64,000 bases of DNA from Halobellus captivus (GTDB lineage Archaea; Halobacteriota; Halobacteria; Halobacteriales; Haloferacaceae), in the NCBI RefSeq assembly GCF_007655485.1, contig NZ_VJXQ01000002.1, positions 153,436 to 217,435 on the forward strand. Direction: 5' to 3'. Positions 1 through 8,941 of this stretch are shown here, piece after piece (position 1 is the stretch's first letter; the number at the start of each line of letters is the position of its first letter). Below the pieces are notes generated by a model that ran no database searches, was not told where the DNA came from, and saw only the letters and a program-made list of their open reading frames with translations. Both the position numbers and the translations under genes were made by a program.

Positions 1-88
1 CAGTTCGGTTCTCCGGATGGATTTGAATCCTACCAGTCGCTCGCAGCGAGCGAAAGCGACGCCCACGCCCAAGTACCGACGCCCACGC

Positions 89-904
89 TCAGATAATCAC
101 TTTCGCCGCGGGCAGGTACCGCCGTTTGGTTCGTTCGGCCTCCGTTCCCGCGGGCACCAGCGTCGCCTCCGTGACCGATTCCGAGAACCGACCCGGGTCG
201 GGCCGCACCGGTGCGAGCATCTCGGTGAACGTCGATTCGCGGCGACCGCCAGCGGAGACGACGCCGCCGTACTTCCGCTCTTCGAAGGGAACCTCATCGG
301 GGTGTGGGAACTGCTCACGGATGATCTGCGCCGTCTCGCGGAGGTAGTCGGCGGCCCGTTCCTGCTCGTACTGGCTCTCGTCGAAGTACTGCTGGGTGTG
401 CGGGGCGTCGTCGTCGATGTCGGCGTGTTGCGGCGACTCGAACGGCATCGACTCCGTCGTCGAGTGCGCGGCCGCGAATCGCAGGTTCATCGTGAAGCTG
501 TCCGGGTATCTGATGATCAGCGGGAAGAACAGCATCTCCGAGATCGTCGAGCGCTGCTGGATCCGCCACAGACCTTCGATGTAGTACGCGGTGAGCTCGC
601 CGAGACGGTCCTCGCGATCCCCGCGGAGATACGCGTAGGCGATCTCCTCGTAGTCGTCACCGGCGATGTGCCGGAGCCGCCGCCTGAAGCTCTCGGCGAC
701 GCGCTCGAATTCGGTTTCGTAGGCTTTGATCACCGAGACTGACGGGTCCGCCAGCAGCTCCGCTTTCCGCTCGCGACCTTCCGCGACCGCGGACATATTC
801 TCGTGAAAGAGGCGCTCGGCCCGGCGATCCGGTAGTGGCGTCCTGACGGCGTTCCCGAACAGCGCGTCCGAGCCGCCGTCCGAACGCACCGCGCTGTCTC
901 CCAT
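89..904 (-). CDS. Hypothetical haloarchaeal protein, 271 aa
   Basis: Soluble, acidic protein with no transmembrane segment, signal peptide or motif I recognise. The start is the ATG at 904 (MGDSAVRSDGG): an AT-rich TATA-like stretch at about 927-936 lies 27 nt upstream, which fits a leaderless haloarchaeal promoter. The longer in-frame extension upstream of 904 would run through that promoter and is not used. The middle of the protein (residues about 70-160) is rich in aromatic and charged residues (for example YYIEGLWRIQQR), which argues for a real folded protein. A small palindrome, ATAC-CAC-GTAT on the minus strand, touches the start codon and may be an operator. Function unknown. Confidence 0.75.
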   Translation of the reverse strand: MGDSAVRSDGGSDALFGNAVRTPLPDRRAERLFHENMSAVAEGRERKAELLADPSVSVIKAYETEFERVAESFRRRLRHIAGDDYEEIAYAYLRGDREDRLGELTAYYIEGLWRIQQRSTISEMLFFPLIIRYPDSFTMNLRFAAAHSTTESMPFESPQHADIDDDAPHTQQYFDESQYEQERAADYLRETAQIIREQFPHPDEVPFEERKYGGVVSAGGRRESTFTEMLAPVRPDPGRFSESVTEATLVPAGTEAERTKRRYLPAAKVII

Positions 905-1027
905 ACGTGGTATACTCCTCGGGGATGTTATAATTTCAGCGATCCAATGGGTGTGCGTTCGGCGGAGGCGTCGGCGTCCCGCGGATCCTCCGACAGGAGT
1001 AAAAACCACGGCGCGGTAGGAGGCACA

Positions 1028-2692
1028 ATGAGTCAGGAAGCGGCCGAAGCGGGTCGCGTCCGAGTCGTCGGCACCGCGCACGTCTCCGAGGAGAGCGTGC
1101 GAGAAGTCGAAGAGACGATCGAGGCCGAACGCCCCGACGTCGTCGCCGTCGAACTCGACGAGGGGCGGTACCGACAGTTGAAAGGGGGCGAACCGGACGA
1201 CCTCGAACCCGGGGATCTGCTCCGCGGCAACACCGTCTTTCAGTTCATCGCCTACTGGATGTTGTCGTACGTACAGGCCCGGCTTGGCGAGAAGTTCGAC
1301 GTGACGCCCGGGGCGGATATGCTCTCTGCGGTCGAGACCGCCGAGGAGTTGGGCATCGACGTCGCGCTCGTCGACCGCGACATCAACGAGACGATGCAGC
1401 GATTCTGGTCGCAGATGGGAATCGTCGAGAAGTTCCGAATGATCGGCGGCCTCGCGTTCGGCGTCGGCGACAGCCGCGGCGTCGGACTCGCGTTCGGGCT
1501 GTTCTTGGGCGTGGTACTCGGCCCGCTCGTTGCGATCTTCGGCGGGAGCGTGGGGCTGGGGCTGCCGGTGCTCTCGGCCATCGCCGGAAGCGCGGTGCTG
1601 GGCGTCGTCGCGGCCATCGCCGTCTGGGTGTTCGGCGCGTCGCTACTCTCCGGTGAGGATCGACTGATCGCGGCTCTCGGAATGGGCGTCGCAGTCGGCG
1701 GGATCGGCGGTGTCGGCCTGGGCTTCGCAGCCCCGGTCGTCGATCTACTGGGTGATTTCACCGCCCGCGTGATCGGCAGTATGGCGGTCGGTATCGGCGT
1801 CGGCGTGCTCGTTGGCGGCCTGGTCGGGCAGTTCGCGTCGACGCTCGGATACGGAGAGGTCGAAGACGTCGAGGAGTTCGATATGTCGCAGATGACCGAC
1901 GTGGACGTCGTCAGCGCGATGATGGAGGAGTTCCGTCAGTTCTCTCCGGGCGGCGCGGCGGCGCTCATCGACGAGCGCGACGCGTTCATCGCACACAAAC
2001 TGCTCGCACTCCGGCAGACGGGGGCGGACGTCGTCGCCGTCGTCGGCGCGGGACACCGCGAGGGGATCGAACGCTACCTCGAACACCCCGAGGAGCTCCC
2101 GCCGATGTCGTCCATCACCGGGACCTCCGGTGGAAGAATCCCGTGGGCGAAAATCGTCGGAACCGGGATCTCAGTCGTCGTGATCGGCTTCTTTATTCTT
2201 CTGGCGCTCTCGTCAGCCGGGGACGACACGCTGCTTCGGCTGTTCGGCGCGTGGTTCCTCATCAACGGCCTCTTCGCGGCCGGGTTGGCGAAGGCGGCGG
2301 GCGCGCGGTGGACCTCCTCGCTCGTCGGCGGCGCGGTGGCGTGGATGACGTCGATCAATCCCTTCCTCGCGCCCGGCTGGTTCACCGGGTACATCGAACT
2401 CCAGTACGATCCGGTCAACGTCTCCGACATCGGGACGCTCAACGAACTGCTCGCCGACGAAGAGAAACCGATCGGCGACCTCGTCAACGAACTGTTCGCG
2501 GTGCCGCTGTTCCGCCTCATCGTCGTCGTCGCCGCGACCAACATCGGGAGCGTCGTCGCGTCCGCGCTGTTCGTCGCGTACCTGCTCCCGCTGTTCGCGC
2601 TCGATCTGGGTGGCGCGGCGGGCGTGACGCGGTTGCTCTTCGAGGGTGCAGAGAACGGCTGGGAGATCCTCTGGGGGGCGATCGCCCCGTGA
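1028..2692 (+). CDS. TraB/PrgY family membrane protein
   Basis: 554-aa protein of the TraB/PrgY (Tiki-related) family. Visible hallmarks are an N-terminal GTAHVS motif (about residues 15-20), a conserved acidic stretch VAVELDEGRY (about 39-48) and a later GAGH motif (about 347-350). Hydrophobic Gly-rich blocks at about 140-290 and a cluster of C-terminal membrane helices show it is an integral membrane protein. Family members elsewhere are pheromone-shutdown proteins or metalloprotease-like; the archaeal role is unknown. The start is ATG 1028 (MSQEAAEAG); the upstream 27-codon extension lacks family similarity. Its stop codon overlaps the GTG start of the M50 peptidase gene (GTGA), so the two are probably translated together. 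Confidence 0.85.
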   Translation: MSQEAAEAGRVRVVGTAHVSEESVREVEETIEAERPDVVAVELDEGRYRQLKGGEPDDLEPGDLLRGNTVFQFIAYWMLSYVQARLGEKFDVTPGADMLSAVETAEELGIDVALVDRDINETMQRFWSQMGIVEKFRMIGGLAFGVGDSRGVGLAFGLFLGVVLGPLVAIFGGSVGLGLPVLSAIAGSAVLGVVAAIAVWVFGASLLSGEDRLIAALGMGVAVGGIGGVGLGFAAPVVDLLGDFTARVIGSMAVGIGVGVLVGGLVGQFASTLGYGEVEDVEEFDMSQMTDVDVVSAMMEEFRQFSPGGAAALIDERDAFIAHKLLALRQTGADVVAVVGAGHREGIERYLEHPEELPPMSSITGTSGGRIPWAKIVGTGISVVVIGFFILLALSSAGDDTLLRLFGAWFLINGLFAAGLAKAAGARWTSSLVGGAVAWMTSINPFLAPGWFTGYIELQYDPVNVSDIGTLNELLADEEKPIGDLVNELFAVPLFRLIVVVAATNIGSVVASALFVAYLLPLFALDLGGAAGVTRLLFEGAENGWEILWGAIAP

Positions 2693-3324
2693 GCGTCTCT
2701 CGGCTCTCCTTCAGCGCGAAGGAGATTCAGGACCTCGTCCTCGCCTGGGCCGCCCTCGGCGTCGCGTTCGCCATCTTCTTCGCGGGCGGCGGCCAGCGCG
2801 CCGTCGTCGGCATTCTCGAAGGCGGCGTCGTCGGCCCGGTCCTCCTGAGTCTCCTGACCGCGGGCGTCGGCTTCCTCCTGCACGAGGTGGCCCACAAAGT
2901 CGTCGCCGTCCGGTTCGGTCAAATTGCGGAGTTCCGCGCCGACTACGGGATGCTCTTTCTTGCGCTCGTGAGTTCGCTCGCCGGGTTCATCTTCGCGGCC
3001 CCGGGGGCGGTGTACCACCGCGGGCGACTCACGCCCCGCGAACACGGACTCATCGCGCTGGCGGGACCGGCCACGAACGTCGCACTCGCGGTCTTGTTTC
3101 TACCGCTGTTCTTCGTCGGCGTGCTCGTCGGCTCGGACTTCGTCGCGCTCACGGGGTCGCGCGGGCTGATGATCAATCTCTTTCTCGCGGCGTTCAATAT
3201 GCTGCCGTTCGGTCCGCTCGACGGGAAGACCGTCCTCGGGTGGAGCAAGGTGGTCTTCGTCGCGTTCTTCGTCCCCGCGTTGGCACTCACGGTCGGCGCG
3301 TTCCTCCTCGGATTCGGATTTTGA
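2689..3324 (+). CDS. M50-family (site-2 protease type) membrane metallopeptidase
   Basis: 211-aa integral membrane zinc protease. HEVAH at residues 65-69 is the zinc-binding HExxH inside a hydrophobic segment. NMLPFGPLDGK with Asp178 matches the conserved C-terminal metal-ligand motif of the M50/site-2 protease family. The protein is short and has no PDZ or CBS domain, like minimal archaeal S2P homologs. The start is GTG 2689, overlapping the traB-like stop by GTGA, which indicates translational coupling. The long in-frame extension upstream is the traB gene read in another frame. The overlap with a second putative membrane protease-family gene suggests a joint membrane proteolysis role (inference). 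Confidence 0.88.
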   Translation: MSVSRLSFSAKEIQDLVLAWAALGVAFAIFFAGGGQRAVVGILEGGVVGPVLLSLLTAGVGFLLHEVAHKVVAVRFGQIAEFRADYGMLFLALVSSLAGFIFAAPGAVYHRGRLTPREHGLIALAGPATNVALAVLFLPLFFVGVLVGSDFVALTGSRGLMINLFLAAFNMLPFGPLDGKTVLGWSKVVFVAFFVPALALTVGAFLLGFGF

Positions 3325-3368
3325 TCTCAGACTCGGCTTCTGCGCCGGTGTCCGTGGGGGGTTGAAAA

Positions 3369-3653
3369 TCAGGCCCGACGCGGTTCGGTCGACTCGGTCG
3401 GCTCGTATCCGTGGCCGCCGACGAACGCGAGCGCGTTAATAGCGATCAGCCCGGCGAAGAGGAGGGCTTCACCGCCGGTCAGTCCGCCGACGAGCAGCGG
3501 AACGTACGTGAAGGGGAGGACGATCGCCGTCCAGAAGCTCACGGCTTTCAAATTCCGAAGGCCGGTCCTGATAACGGCGCTCGCGACGCCGAAACCGCGA
3601 CGGAGGGAGTCGCGTTCGAGAGGGAGGTCGGGGGTGTGGGGGACGCTTGACAT
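3369..3653 (-). CDS. Small two-helix membrane protein, 94 aa
   Basis: Hypothetical protein with two hydrophobic helices (about residues 38-57 and 62-80), a charged N-terminus and a C-terminal tail GYEPTESTEPRRA. The chosen start is MSSVPHTPD at 3653; a 13-residue upstream extension (MWVPVVGGSKEIQ) is possible but less likely. It converges on the M50 peptidase gene. Function unknown. Confidence 0.6.
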   Translation of the reverse strand: MSSVPHTPDLPLERDSLRRGFGVASAVIRTGLRNLKAVSFWTAIVLPFTYVPLLVGGLTGGEALLFAGLIAINALAFVGGHGYEPTESTEPRRA

Positions 3654-3966
3654 CTGTATCTCCTTACTCCCTCCTACGACGGGGACCCACATATAACGGG
3701 ACGAGCGTTCAGTCGTTTCGCGACGATTTACCGGGCGGTGGTTACGTTTTAGTGATGTTTTATAAAGCGCTCAGAATCCAGTAGACCGTTCAAAACCAAA
3801 TCTACGGTCGTTTCAGGAGATGCCAACGGACGGGGTTGCAGATTCGACGGCAACGTGCAGGGGCAAAGTTCTTGGGTCAAAATCGGTGATCGATCAGAAC
3901 AACCGCGCGAGCGAGAGCGACGCCGAGACCGGACGTATTTTCTCCCCCCGAGACGGGGATTCCGAT

Positions 3967-5019
3967 ATGACTGGCGACGGCGACTCCGGTATGACTGACG
4001 ACGGTGGCCTATCGGAGCGGGACGGCTCCGAGAATCGAGCGGAAGACGGGAACCGAGCGGAAGACGAGTTGACCTACGCGGACGCGGGCGTCGACATCGA
4101 CGCGAGCGAGGCGGCGACGGCGGCGCTGATCGGGGCCGTCGGCGAGAGCGAAGGCGACTACGCGGGCCTGCTGGACATCGGCGACAGGTACCTGGCGCTC
4201 GCGACCGACGGCGTCGGGACGAAGCTCCTCGTCGCCGAGGCGCTCGCCGACTATTCGACGATCGGCATCGACTGCATCGCGATGAACGCGAACGACCTCG
4301 TGGCCGCGGGCGTCCGCCCGGTCGCCTTCGTCGACTACCTCGCGGTGGAGGCACCCGACGAGACCTTCGCCGAACAGGTCGGACGGGGACTCAGTGCGGG
4401 AGCCGAGGAGGCGGACCTCGAACTCGTCGGCGGCGAGACGGCCGTGATGCCCGAAGTGATCCACGGTCTCGACCTCGCGGGGACCTGCGCCGGACTCGCC
4501 GCGAAGGAGGCAATCTTCCCCGGTGAGGCCGAACCGGGCGACGCGCTGGTGGGCTTTCGCTCCTCCGGCATCCATTCCAACGGGCTGACGCTCGCGCGCG
4601 CCGCCGTCACTCGCGACCACGAGTACACCGATCCGTGCCCGTTCGGCGAGTACGACACGCTCGGCGAGGCACTGCTCGAACCGACGCGACTCTACACGCA
4701 CTTGCTCGATCCGATGCGCGAGCACGGCGTTCGGGCGGCCGCTCACGTGACGGGCGGCGGGTGGACGAACCTCGAACGGCTCGGCGACCACCGCTACGTC
4801 GTCGAGGACGCGTTCGACCCGCAACCCGTCTTCGAGTTTGTCCGAGCGGAGGGCAACGTCTCCGAGGAGGAGATGCACCGGACGTTCAATATGGGCACTG
4901 GATTCGTCTGCGCGCTCGCACCCGACGCCGCGGAAGCGCTCGCTGACGCGACCGACGGTCGCGTGATCGGCCGGGTCGAATCCGGCGACGGCGTGTCGGT
5001 CCGTGGACTCGAACTCTGA
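3967..5019 (+). CDS. purM: Phosphoribosylformylglycinamidine cyclo-ligase (AIR synthetase)
   Basis: Purine synthesis enzyme that closes FGAM to AIR using ATP. The core matches PurM: LTYADAGVDID near the N-terminus, the DGVGTKLLVAE glycine-rich segment, MNANDLVAAGVRPVAFVDYL, GGETAVMPE, GFRSSGIHSNGLTLAR, HVTGGGWTNLERL and FNMGTGFV. The family core begins at TYADAGV, and the preceding acidic stretch is variable. I place the start at ATG 3967 because a TATA-like TATTTTC lies 27-30 nt upstream; ATG 3991 (342 aa) is almost as likely. An in-frame extension to 3820 lacks PurM similarity, although a TATA box at 3758-3766 could give a longer mRNA. The next gene begins 12 nt after the stop. Confidence 0.93.
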   Translation: MTGDGDSGMTDDGGLSERDGSENRAEDGNRAEDELTYADAGVDIDASEAATAALIGAVGESEGDYAGLLDIGDRYLALATDGVGTKLLVAEALADYSTIGIDCIAMNANDLVAAGVRPVAFVDYLAVEAPDETFAEQVGRGLSAGAEEADLELVGGETAVMPEVIHGLDLAGTCAGLAAKEAIFPGEAEPGDALVGFRSSGIHSNGLTLARAAVTRDHEYTDPCPFGEYDTLGEALLEPTRLYTHLLDPMREHGVRAAAHVTGGGWTNLERLGDHRYVVEDAFDPQPVFEFVRAEGNVSEEEMHRTFNMGTGFVCALAPDAAEALADATDGRVIGRVESGDGVSVRGLEL

Positions 5020-5031
5020 GGGGGGACACGG

Positions 5032-6369
5032 ATGACAGACTCCCGCCCGTCGGCACCGAACGGGCTGCCGCTTCTGGGCAACGCCGTCTCGTTCGCTCGG
5101 GATCCGCTGACGTTTACCACCGACGCGGTCGCGGACGTCGGCGACGTGTTCCGGATCGAACTCCCCGTCGGTGATCGCTACGTGGTGGCTCACCCGACGC
5201 ACGCGACTCGCGTGCTCGTCTCCGAACGCGACGCCTTCGAGAAGACCGATGACTTCGCCCTCGCGTTCGGGACCAGCGTCGTCGCCGCCGATGGCGACGA
5301 CTGGCGCGAACAGCGGGAGTTCCTCAACCCGTTTTTCTTCGGCCCGCAGATCCGATCGATGCTCCCGACGATGCGTGAGCAGACGGTTGCGCGGGCGACC
5401 CCGTGGGACGACGGCGACACGATCGAGACGCTCTCGGAGATGCAGGCGCTCACCTTCGACGTGCTCGCGACGACGCTGCTGGATTTCGACCCCGAGTCGA
5501 ACCGCGAGGACCTCAGGCGCGCGGCGGACGATTTGAACGCCTACTTCGACCCCGTGACGTGGGCGCTCCCGAACTGGATCCCGACGCCGAGCCGTCGGCG
5601 GTTCGACGAGGCGAAGGCGACGCTCCGGAGGGAACTCCGCGCGTTGCTCGCGGACGCCGACGGAGACGCGAGACCCGACGACAGCCTCGTCTCAGCGCTG
5701 GCGACGATGATCCGGTCGGATCCCGGCGCTGACAGCGCGGGCGGCGCGGCGGATCAGTACGCGCCGGACGCGGACAGCGCGATCGATCAGCTCATCGGTC
5801 TCGTCTTCGCCGGGCACGAGACCACGGCGCTGGCGCTGACGTTCACGCTGCACTGCCTCGCGACGACCCCCGACGTGTACCGCGAGGTCGAATCCGAAAT
5901 CGACGACGTCGTCGGCGACGATCCGGTCGGCTGGGACCACCTCGACGACTTGGAAACGCTCGAACGCGCGATCGACGAGAGCCTGCGGCTGTATCCGCCA
6001 GTGCACGCGCTGCCGCGGGAAACGACCCGATCCGTCGAATTCGACGGCAGCGTGATTCCTGCCGGTTCGGAACTGCTCGTATCGGTCTTCGCGATGCACC
6101 GCGACGAGCGCTTCTGGGAGCACCCCGAGACGTTCGATCCAGCGCGGTGGCGCGAGCGGGACCGTTCTGACGACGCGTATCTCCCGTTCGGCGCGGGGCC
6201 GCGACGGTGTATCGGCGAGACGTTCGCGCGCGTGGAAGCGCGCGTCGCGCTCGCGGAACTCATTCGCAGGTACCGCTTCGAGCGGCCCGACGGCGCGGAG
6301 TTGACGCTCTCACCGGAGATGACGAACCAACCGGACGACGAGGTGCCGATGCGGATCCACCGACGGTAG
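5032..6369 (+). CDS. Cytochrome P450
   Basis: 445-aa soluble heme monooxygenase. The I-helix oxygen-binding motif appears as AGHETTALALTF, the K-helix ExxR as ESLRLYPP, and the heme-binding loop as FGAGPRRCIGE, with Cys393 the predicted axial thiolate. There is no N-terminal membrane anchor, as in prokaryotic P450s. It starts 12 nt after purM with a purine-rich GGGGGA before the ATG, so it is likely cotranscribed with purM. No redox partner or obvious biosynthetic cluster is adjacent, and the substrate is unknown. The carotenoid genes lie 44 kb away. Confidence 0.93.
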   Translation: MTDSRPSAPNGLPLLGNAVSFARDPLTFTTDAVADVGDVFRIELPVGDRYVVAHPTHATRVLVSERDAFEKTDDFALAFGTSVVAADGDDWREQREFLNPFFFGPQIRSMLPTMREQTVARATPWDDGDTIETLSEMQALTFDVLATTLLDFDPESNREDLRRAADDLNAYFDPVTWALPNWIPTPSRRRFDEAKATLRRELRALLADADGDARPDDSLVSALATMIRSDPGADSAGGAADQYAPDADSAIDQLIGLVFAGHETTALALTFTLHCLATTPDVYREVESEIDDVVGDDPVGWDHLDDLETLERAIDESLRLYPPVHALPRETTRSVEFDGSVIPAGSELLVSVFAMHRDERFWEHPETFDPARWRERDRSDDAYLPFGAGPRRCIGETFARVEARVALAELIRRYRFERPDGAELTLSPEMTNQPDDEVPMRIHRR

Positions 6370-6422
6370 CGGCCGGGACGAACGCGAGCGGGTCCGGAGC
6401 TGATCCGGAGCGGCTCAGCTGC

Positions 6423-6965
6423 CTACAGGTGCGCCGCGACGTCGGCTTCGGTCACGATGCCGGTCGTCTCGCCACTCTCGACGACGAGCACGGCCGAGTG
6501 GTGATCGAGCGCGGCATCGATCTCTTCGAGTGTCGCCGAGGGTTCGACCGTCGTGACCGACTCGCGCATCACGTCTGCGACCGGAAGCGTGCCGACGTCG
6601 TCCTCCTCCTGCGCGTGCCGGATGTCGCTGTTCGAGATGATGCCCACGGGGCGGCCGTCGCGGATCACCGGGAGCTGCGAGAAGCCCTCGTCCAACATCA
6701 CGTCGCGCGCGAAGCGGACGGAGTCGTCGGGAGCGACGCTCACGACGTGTTCGTTCATCAGATCGGACGCGCGGACGACGCTTCCCTCCGCCTCTTCGAG
6801 CGCGTTGACGATGCGTCGGAGCGTCGAAAGCCGCGGGTCGACGTCGCCGCCCTCGATGCGGGCGATGAGCGGCTGGGAGACGTCGGCCATCTCCGCGAGG
6901 GTGCTCTGGGTGAGATCCAACTCCGTGCGACGCTGGCGCAGGTCCTGCGGGGTCGGGAGTTCCAT
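6423..6965 (-). CDS. HTH (XRE-type) transcriptional regulator with two CBS domains
   Basis: 180-aa protein. Residues about 5-58 form a Cro/C1-type helix-turn-helix (LRQRRTELDLTQSTLAEMADVSQPLIARIEGGDVDPRLSTLRRI). Residues about 66-120 and 124-178 are tandem CBS domains (ASDLMNEHVVSVAPDDSV..., VADVMRESVTTVEPSATLEEI...). CBS pairs usually bind adenine nucleotides, so a nucleotide-responsive DNA-binding protein is the best inference. The start at 6965 sits next to AT-rich sequence (about 6968-6992) that can hold the promoter. It is convergent with the P450 gene. The regulated genes are unknown. Confidence 0.88.
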   Translation of the reverse strand: MELPTPQDLRQRRTELDLTQSTLAEMADVSQPLIARIEGGDVDPRLSTLRRIVNALEEAEGSVVRASDLMNEHVVSVAPDDSVRFARDVMLDEGFSQLPVIRDGRPVGIISNSDIRHAQEEDDVGTLPVADVMRESVTTVEPSATLEEIDAALDHHSAVLVVESGETTGIVTEADVAAHL

Positions 6966-7031
6966 ACCACTAATTACCGAAAGTTATACGAAAAGGTTTC
7001 GGGGGATGCGTCGGGACCGATCGACGACCGA

Positions 7032-7400
7032 TCAGTCGTCGCGCTCGTGGGCGTCCTCTTCGGTCTCGACGATGTCGATGACCGAGAGCGGAACGTCGCG
7101 GAGCGCGCCGCCGACTTCGCTCTTCGCGATTCGGGAGGCGTGTTCCTCGCCGTCGGCGTTGAACACGTTGATCTCGAGGAGGAGTCCCACGAGCGCGGTG
7201 TTCGCCGCGATGAACGCGGAGTCGAACGGCTCCCCGCAGGCGGGACACGGCGTCACGCCCACTTCGACCTCGACGTACTCTTTGTTCTGGTCGTTGAGTC
7301 GTTTCCCTGCTTCGCTGACGGCGACGCCTATCGCGTCGTCGATGTCCTCGACGTCGCGGACCAGCCACGCGGCCTCCATCGCGACGAGGTAGTTGCTCAT
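7032..7400 (-). CDS. DUF555 (UPF0212) family protein
   Basis: 122-aa archaeal conserved protein beginning MSNYLVAMEAAWLVRDVEDIDDAIGVAVSEAGKRLN, the typical UPF0212/DUF555 N-terminus. A single CPAC pair (in VTPCPACGEPFDSAF) could bind a metal across a dimer. The start at 7400 matches the family; the 17-residue upstream extension does not. Function is not known for the family. It lies downstream of a 310-nt AT-richer spacer. Confidence 0.87.
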   Translation of the reverse strand: MSNYLVAMEAAWLVRDVEDIDDAIGVAVSEAGKRLNDQNKEYVEVEVGVTPCPACGEPFDSAFIAANTALVGLLLEINVFNADGEEHASRIAKSEVGGALRDVPLSVIDIVETEEDAHERDD

Positions 7401-7710
7401 AGGCGAGACACGTCCCGTGGGGTTTCGTGTCTTGTGGTTCGCTGGCGTCAATGCGAGTCATTCACAGTGTATGCCGTCGAATATCGGTGATCGAGTCGAT
7501 CGGTGGTCGCGTACGCGACTTCAATACTCCGCATAAGTTATGCCGACGAACCTGACTGATGACGCCGTTCCTACGGCGTGAACGGCCCACCAGACAACTG
7601 TATTTGTTCCCACTGCAAATTTCATTGAATCGCAATACTGCGTCGAGATTGATGAACGTTCCTTACAGAGAAAGTTTATATACTCCCGTCGCTCCGGCTC
7701 ATTCAAGGCG
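7401..7710. other. 310-nt intergenic region
   Basis: AT-richer than its surroundings. It holds the divergent promoter region of the DUF555 gene, a short perfect hairpin (ACGCCG-TTCCTA-CGGCGT, 7562-7579), and a clear TATA box TTTATATA at 7675-7682 about 29 nt before the next plus-strand start. No convincing protein gene was found in it. Confidence 0.6.
7675..7682 (+). promoter_or_regulatory. TATA box for the 61-aa membrane protein gene
   Basis: TTTATATA lies in GC-rich DNA; its centre is about 32 nt before the ATG at 7711. The predicted transcript has a leader of only a few nucleotides. Confidence 0.65.
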
Positions 7711-7896
7711 ATGACAACAGACCTGCACCGGAGCGCGGCCTTCCTACTGTACCAGACGACGCTGCTCTTCGGAATCCTCGCAATGCCCTTCGCGCTCGTC
7801 GCGCGCCAGTTAGGACTCACCCTCCCCATCCGATCTCTCATCGAATCCGCCGAGCGAACGTACGAGCACGCGGACCGACGCCGACAACGGCGCTAA
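7711..7896 (+). CDS. Small membrane protein, 61 aa
   Basis: One hydrophobic helix (about residues 8-32, AAFLLYQTTLLFGILAMPFALVARQ) is followed by a basic tail ending RRRQRR. It is preceded by a strong TATA box at 7675-7682. The combination of a good promoter, a plausible single-span topology and a conventional ATG supports a real gene. Function unknown. Confidence 0.65.
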   Translation: MTTDLHRSAAFLLYQTTLLFGILAMPFALVARQLGLTLPIRSLIESAERTYEHADRRRQRR

Positions 7897-8016
7897 GCTG
7901 ATACCGACCGTTCCCACCGACTGTTTCTTGACGAAGCGTGTTGACAAGACGATTCGTCGATATCGATGGACGGATCTGTGGGTCGGTGTTCCGCTGTCAC
8001 GACTACACCCGCCACC

Positions 8017-8054
8017 CACTACTGCCACAGAACAACACTCACTACTGCCACAGA
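8017..8054. repeat. Two copies of a 15-bp direct repeat upstream of psmB
   Basis: CACTACTGCCACAGA occurs at 8017-8031 and again at 8040-8054, within the 257-nt spacer before psmB. Flanking sequence is also similar (CACTCAC motifs). It could be a remnant of slippage or a regulatory repeat. Confidence 0.6.
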
Positions 8055-8120
8055 CACGACACTCACGAATCACCTCGCCGCACGTCGTGACCAGTACGGG
8101 CAACAGCAGTGGGAAGGGTG

Positions 8121-8130
8121 GCATTTATCA
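8121..8130 (+). promoter_or_regulatory. psmB promoter (TATA-like)
   Basis: GCATTTATCA with TTTAT centred about 28 nt before the ATG at 8154, the spacing expected for a leaderless transcript. Confidence 0.6.
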
Positions 8131-8153
8131 GCGACGGGCGACTACTGCGGGTA

Positions 8154-8885
8154 ATGCGTACTCCTATGAGCGACGACGCTTCGGGGCGTCTCGATCCACT
8201 AAACGGCGAGCACTCCGGCGTGTTCTCTCCTGAACTCGGCGAGTTCTCGAACGCCGAACAGCGGGCCCAACAGGCGGGCGACAAAGAGACCAAGACGGGG
8301 ACGACCACCGTCGGTCTGAAGACGAGCGAGGGAGTCGTCCTCGCGACCGATATGCGAGCCAGCCTCGGTCACATGGTCTCCTCGAAGAACGTCCAGAAGG
8401 TCGAGGAGATCCACCCGACCGGCGCACTCACCATCGCGGGGTCGGTCTCCGCCGCGCAGTCGCTGATCAGTTCGATCCGCGCGGAAGTCCGTCTGTACGA
8501 GGCGCGACGAGGCGAGGATATGAGCATGCAAGCGCTCTCGACGCTCCTCGGCAACTTCCTCCGCTCGGGCGCGTTCTACATCGTCCAACCGATCCTCGGC
8601 GGCGTCGACGATGAAGGCCCGCACATCTACAGCATCGATCCGGCCGGATCGATCCTCGAAGAGGAGTACACTGTCACCGGTTCCGGCAGCCAGTACGCAC
8701 TCGGCGTCCTCGAACAGGAATACGACGACGAACTGACGATCGACGAGGCGAAAACGGTAGCCGCCCGCGCGATCGAGAGCGCGGTCGAACGCGACCTCGC
8801 GTCAGGAAACGGAATCAACGTCTGCGTCGTCACCGAGGACGGCGTCGACATCACCCAGCACAAGGACTTCGCCGACGTCCTGTAA
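8154..8885 (+). CDS. psmB: Proteasome beta subunit
   Basis: 243-aa precursor of the 20S proteasome catalytic subunit, an N-terminal threonine hydrolase that assembles with alpha rings and degrades proteins delivered by PAN or Cdc48-type ATPases. The propeptide is residues 1-49, ending ...KETKTG; cleavage before Thr50 exposes TTTVGL, the catalytic Thr. The conserved Lys/Asp framework is present (VVLATDMRASLG, SSKNVQKVEEIH). The ATG at 8154 fits the promoter spacing and gives a 49-residue propeptide like other haloarchaeal beta subunits. The upstream extension to 8109 would run through the TATA box. A Cdc48 gene lies at 32.2-34.4 kb. Confidence 0.96.
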   Translation: MRTPMSDDASGRLDPLNGEHSGVFSPELGEFSNAEQRAQQAGDKETKTGTTTVGLKTSEGVVLATDMRASLGHMVSSKNVQKVEEIHPTGALTIAGSVSAAQSLISSIRAEVRLYEARRGEDMSMQALSTLLGNFLRSGAFYIVQPILGGVDDEGPHIYSIDPAGSILEEEYTVTGSGSQYALGVLEQEYDDELTIDEAKTVAARAIESAVERDLASGNGINVCVVTEDGVDITQHKDFADVL

Positions 8886-8941
8886 GCGACCGTCGCACGG
8901 CACCTGATTTTCCCTACTCGGTTTCGGTAGTCGCGAGCGGC

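Noticed and set aside
1-60. GGATTTGAATCC near the window edge looks like a tRNA T-loop on either strand
   Set aside because: The 5-bp T stem does not form around it and no anticodon arm is present in the window; a short palindrome CGCTCG-CAG-CGAGCG beside it explains the apparent structure.
7521-7841. 106-codon minus-strand ORF across the promoter and start of the small membrane protein
   Set aside because: It overlaps the TATA box and coding sequence of the better-supported plus-strand gene, has a basic, low-quality composition, and no usable promoter.
8017-8054. CRISPR-like repeat before psmB
   Set aside because: Only two 15-bp copies with an 8-bp gap; no regular spacers and no cas genes anywhere in the window.
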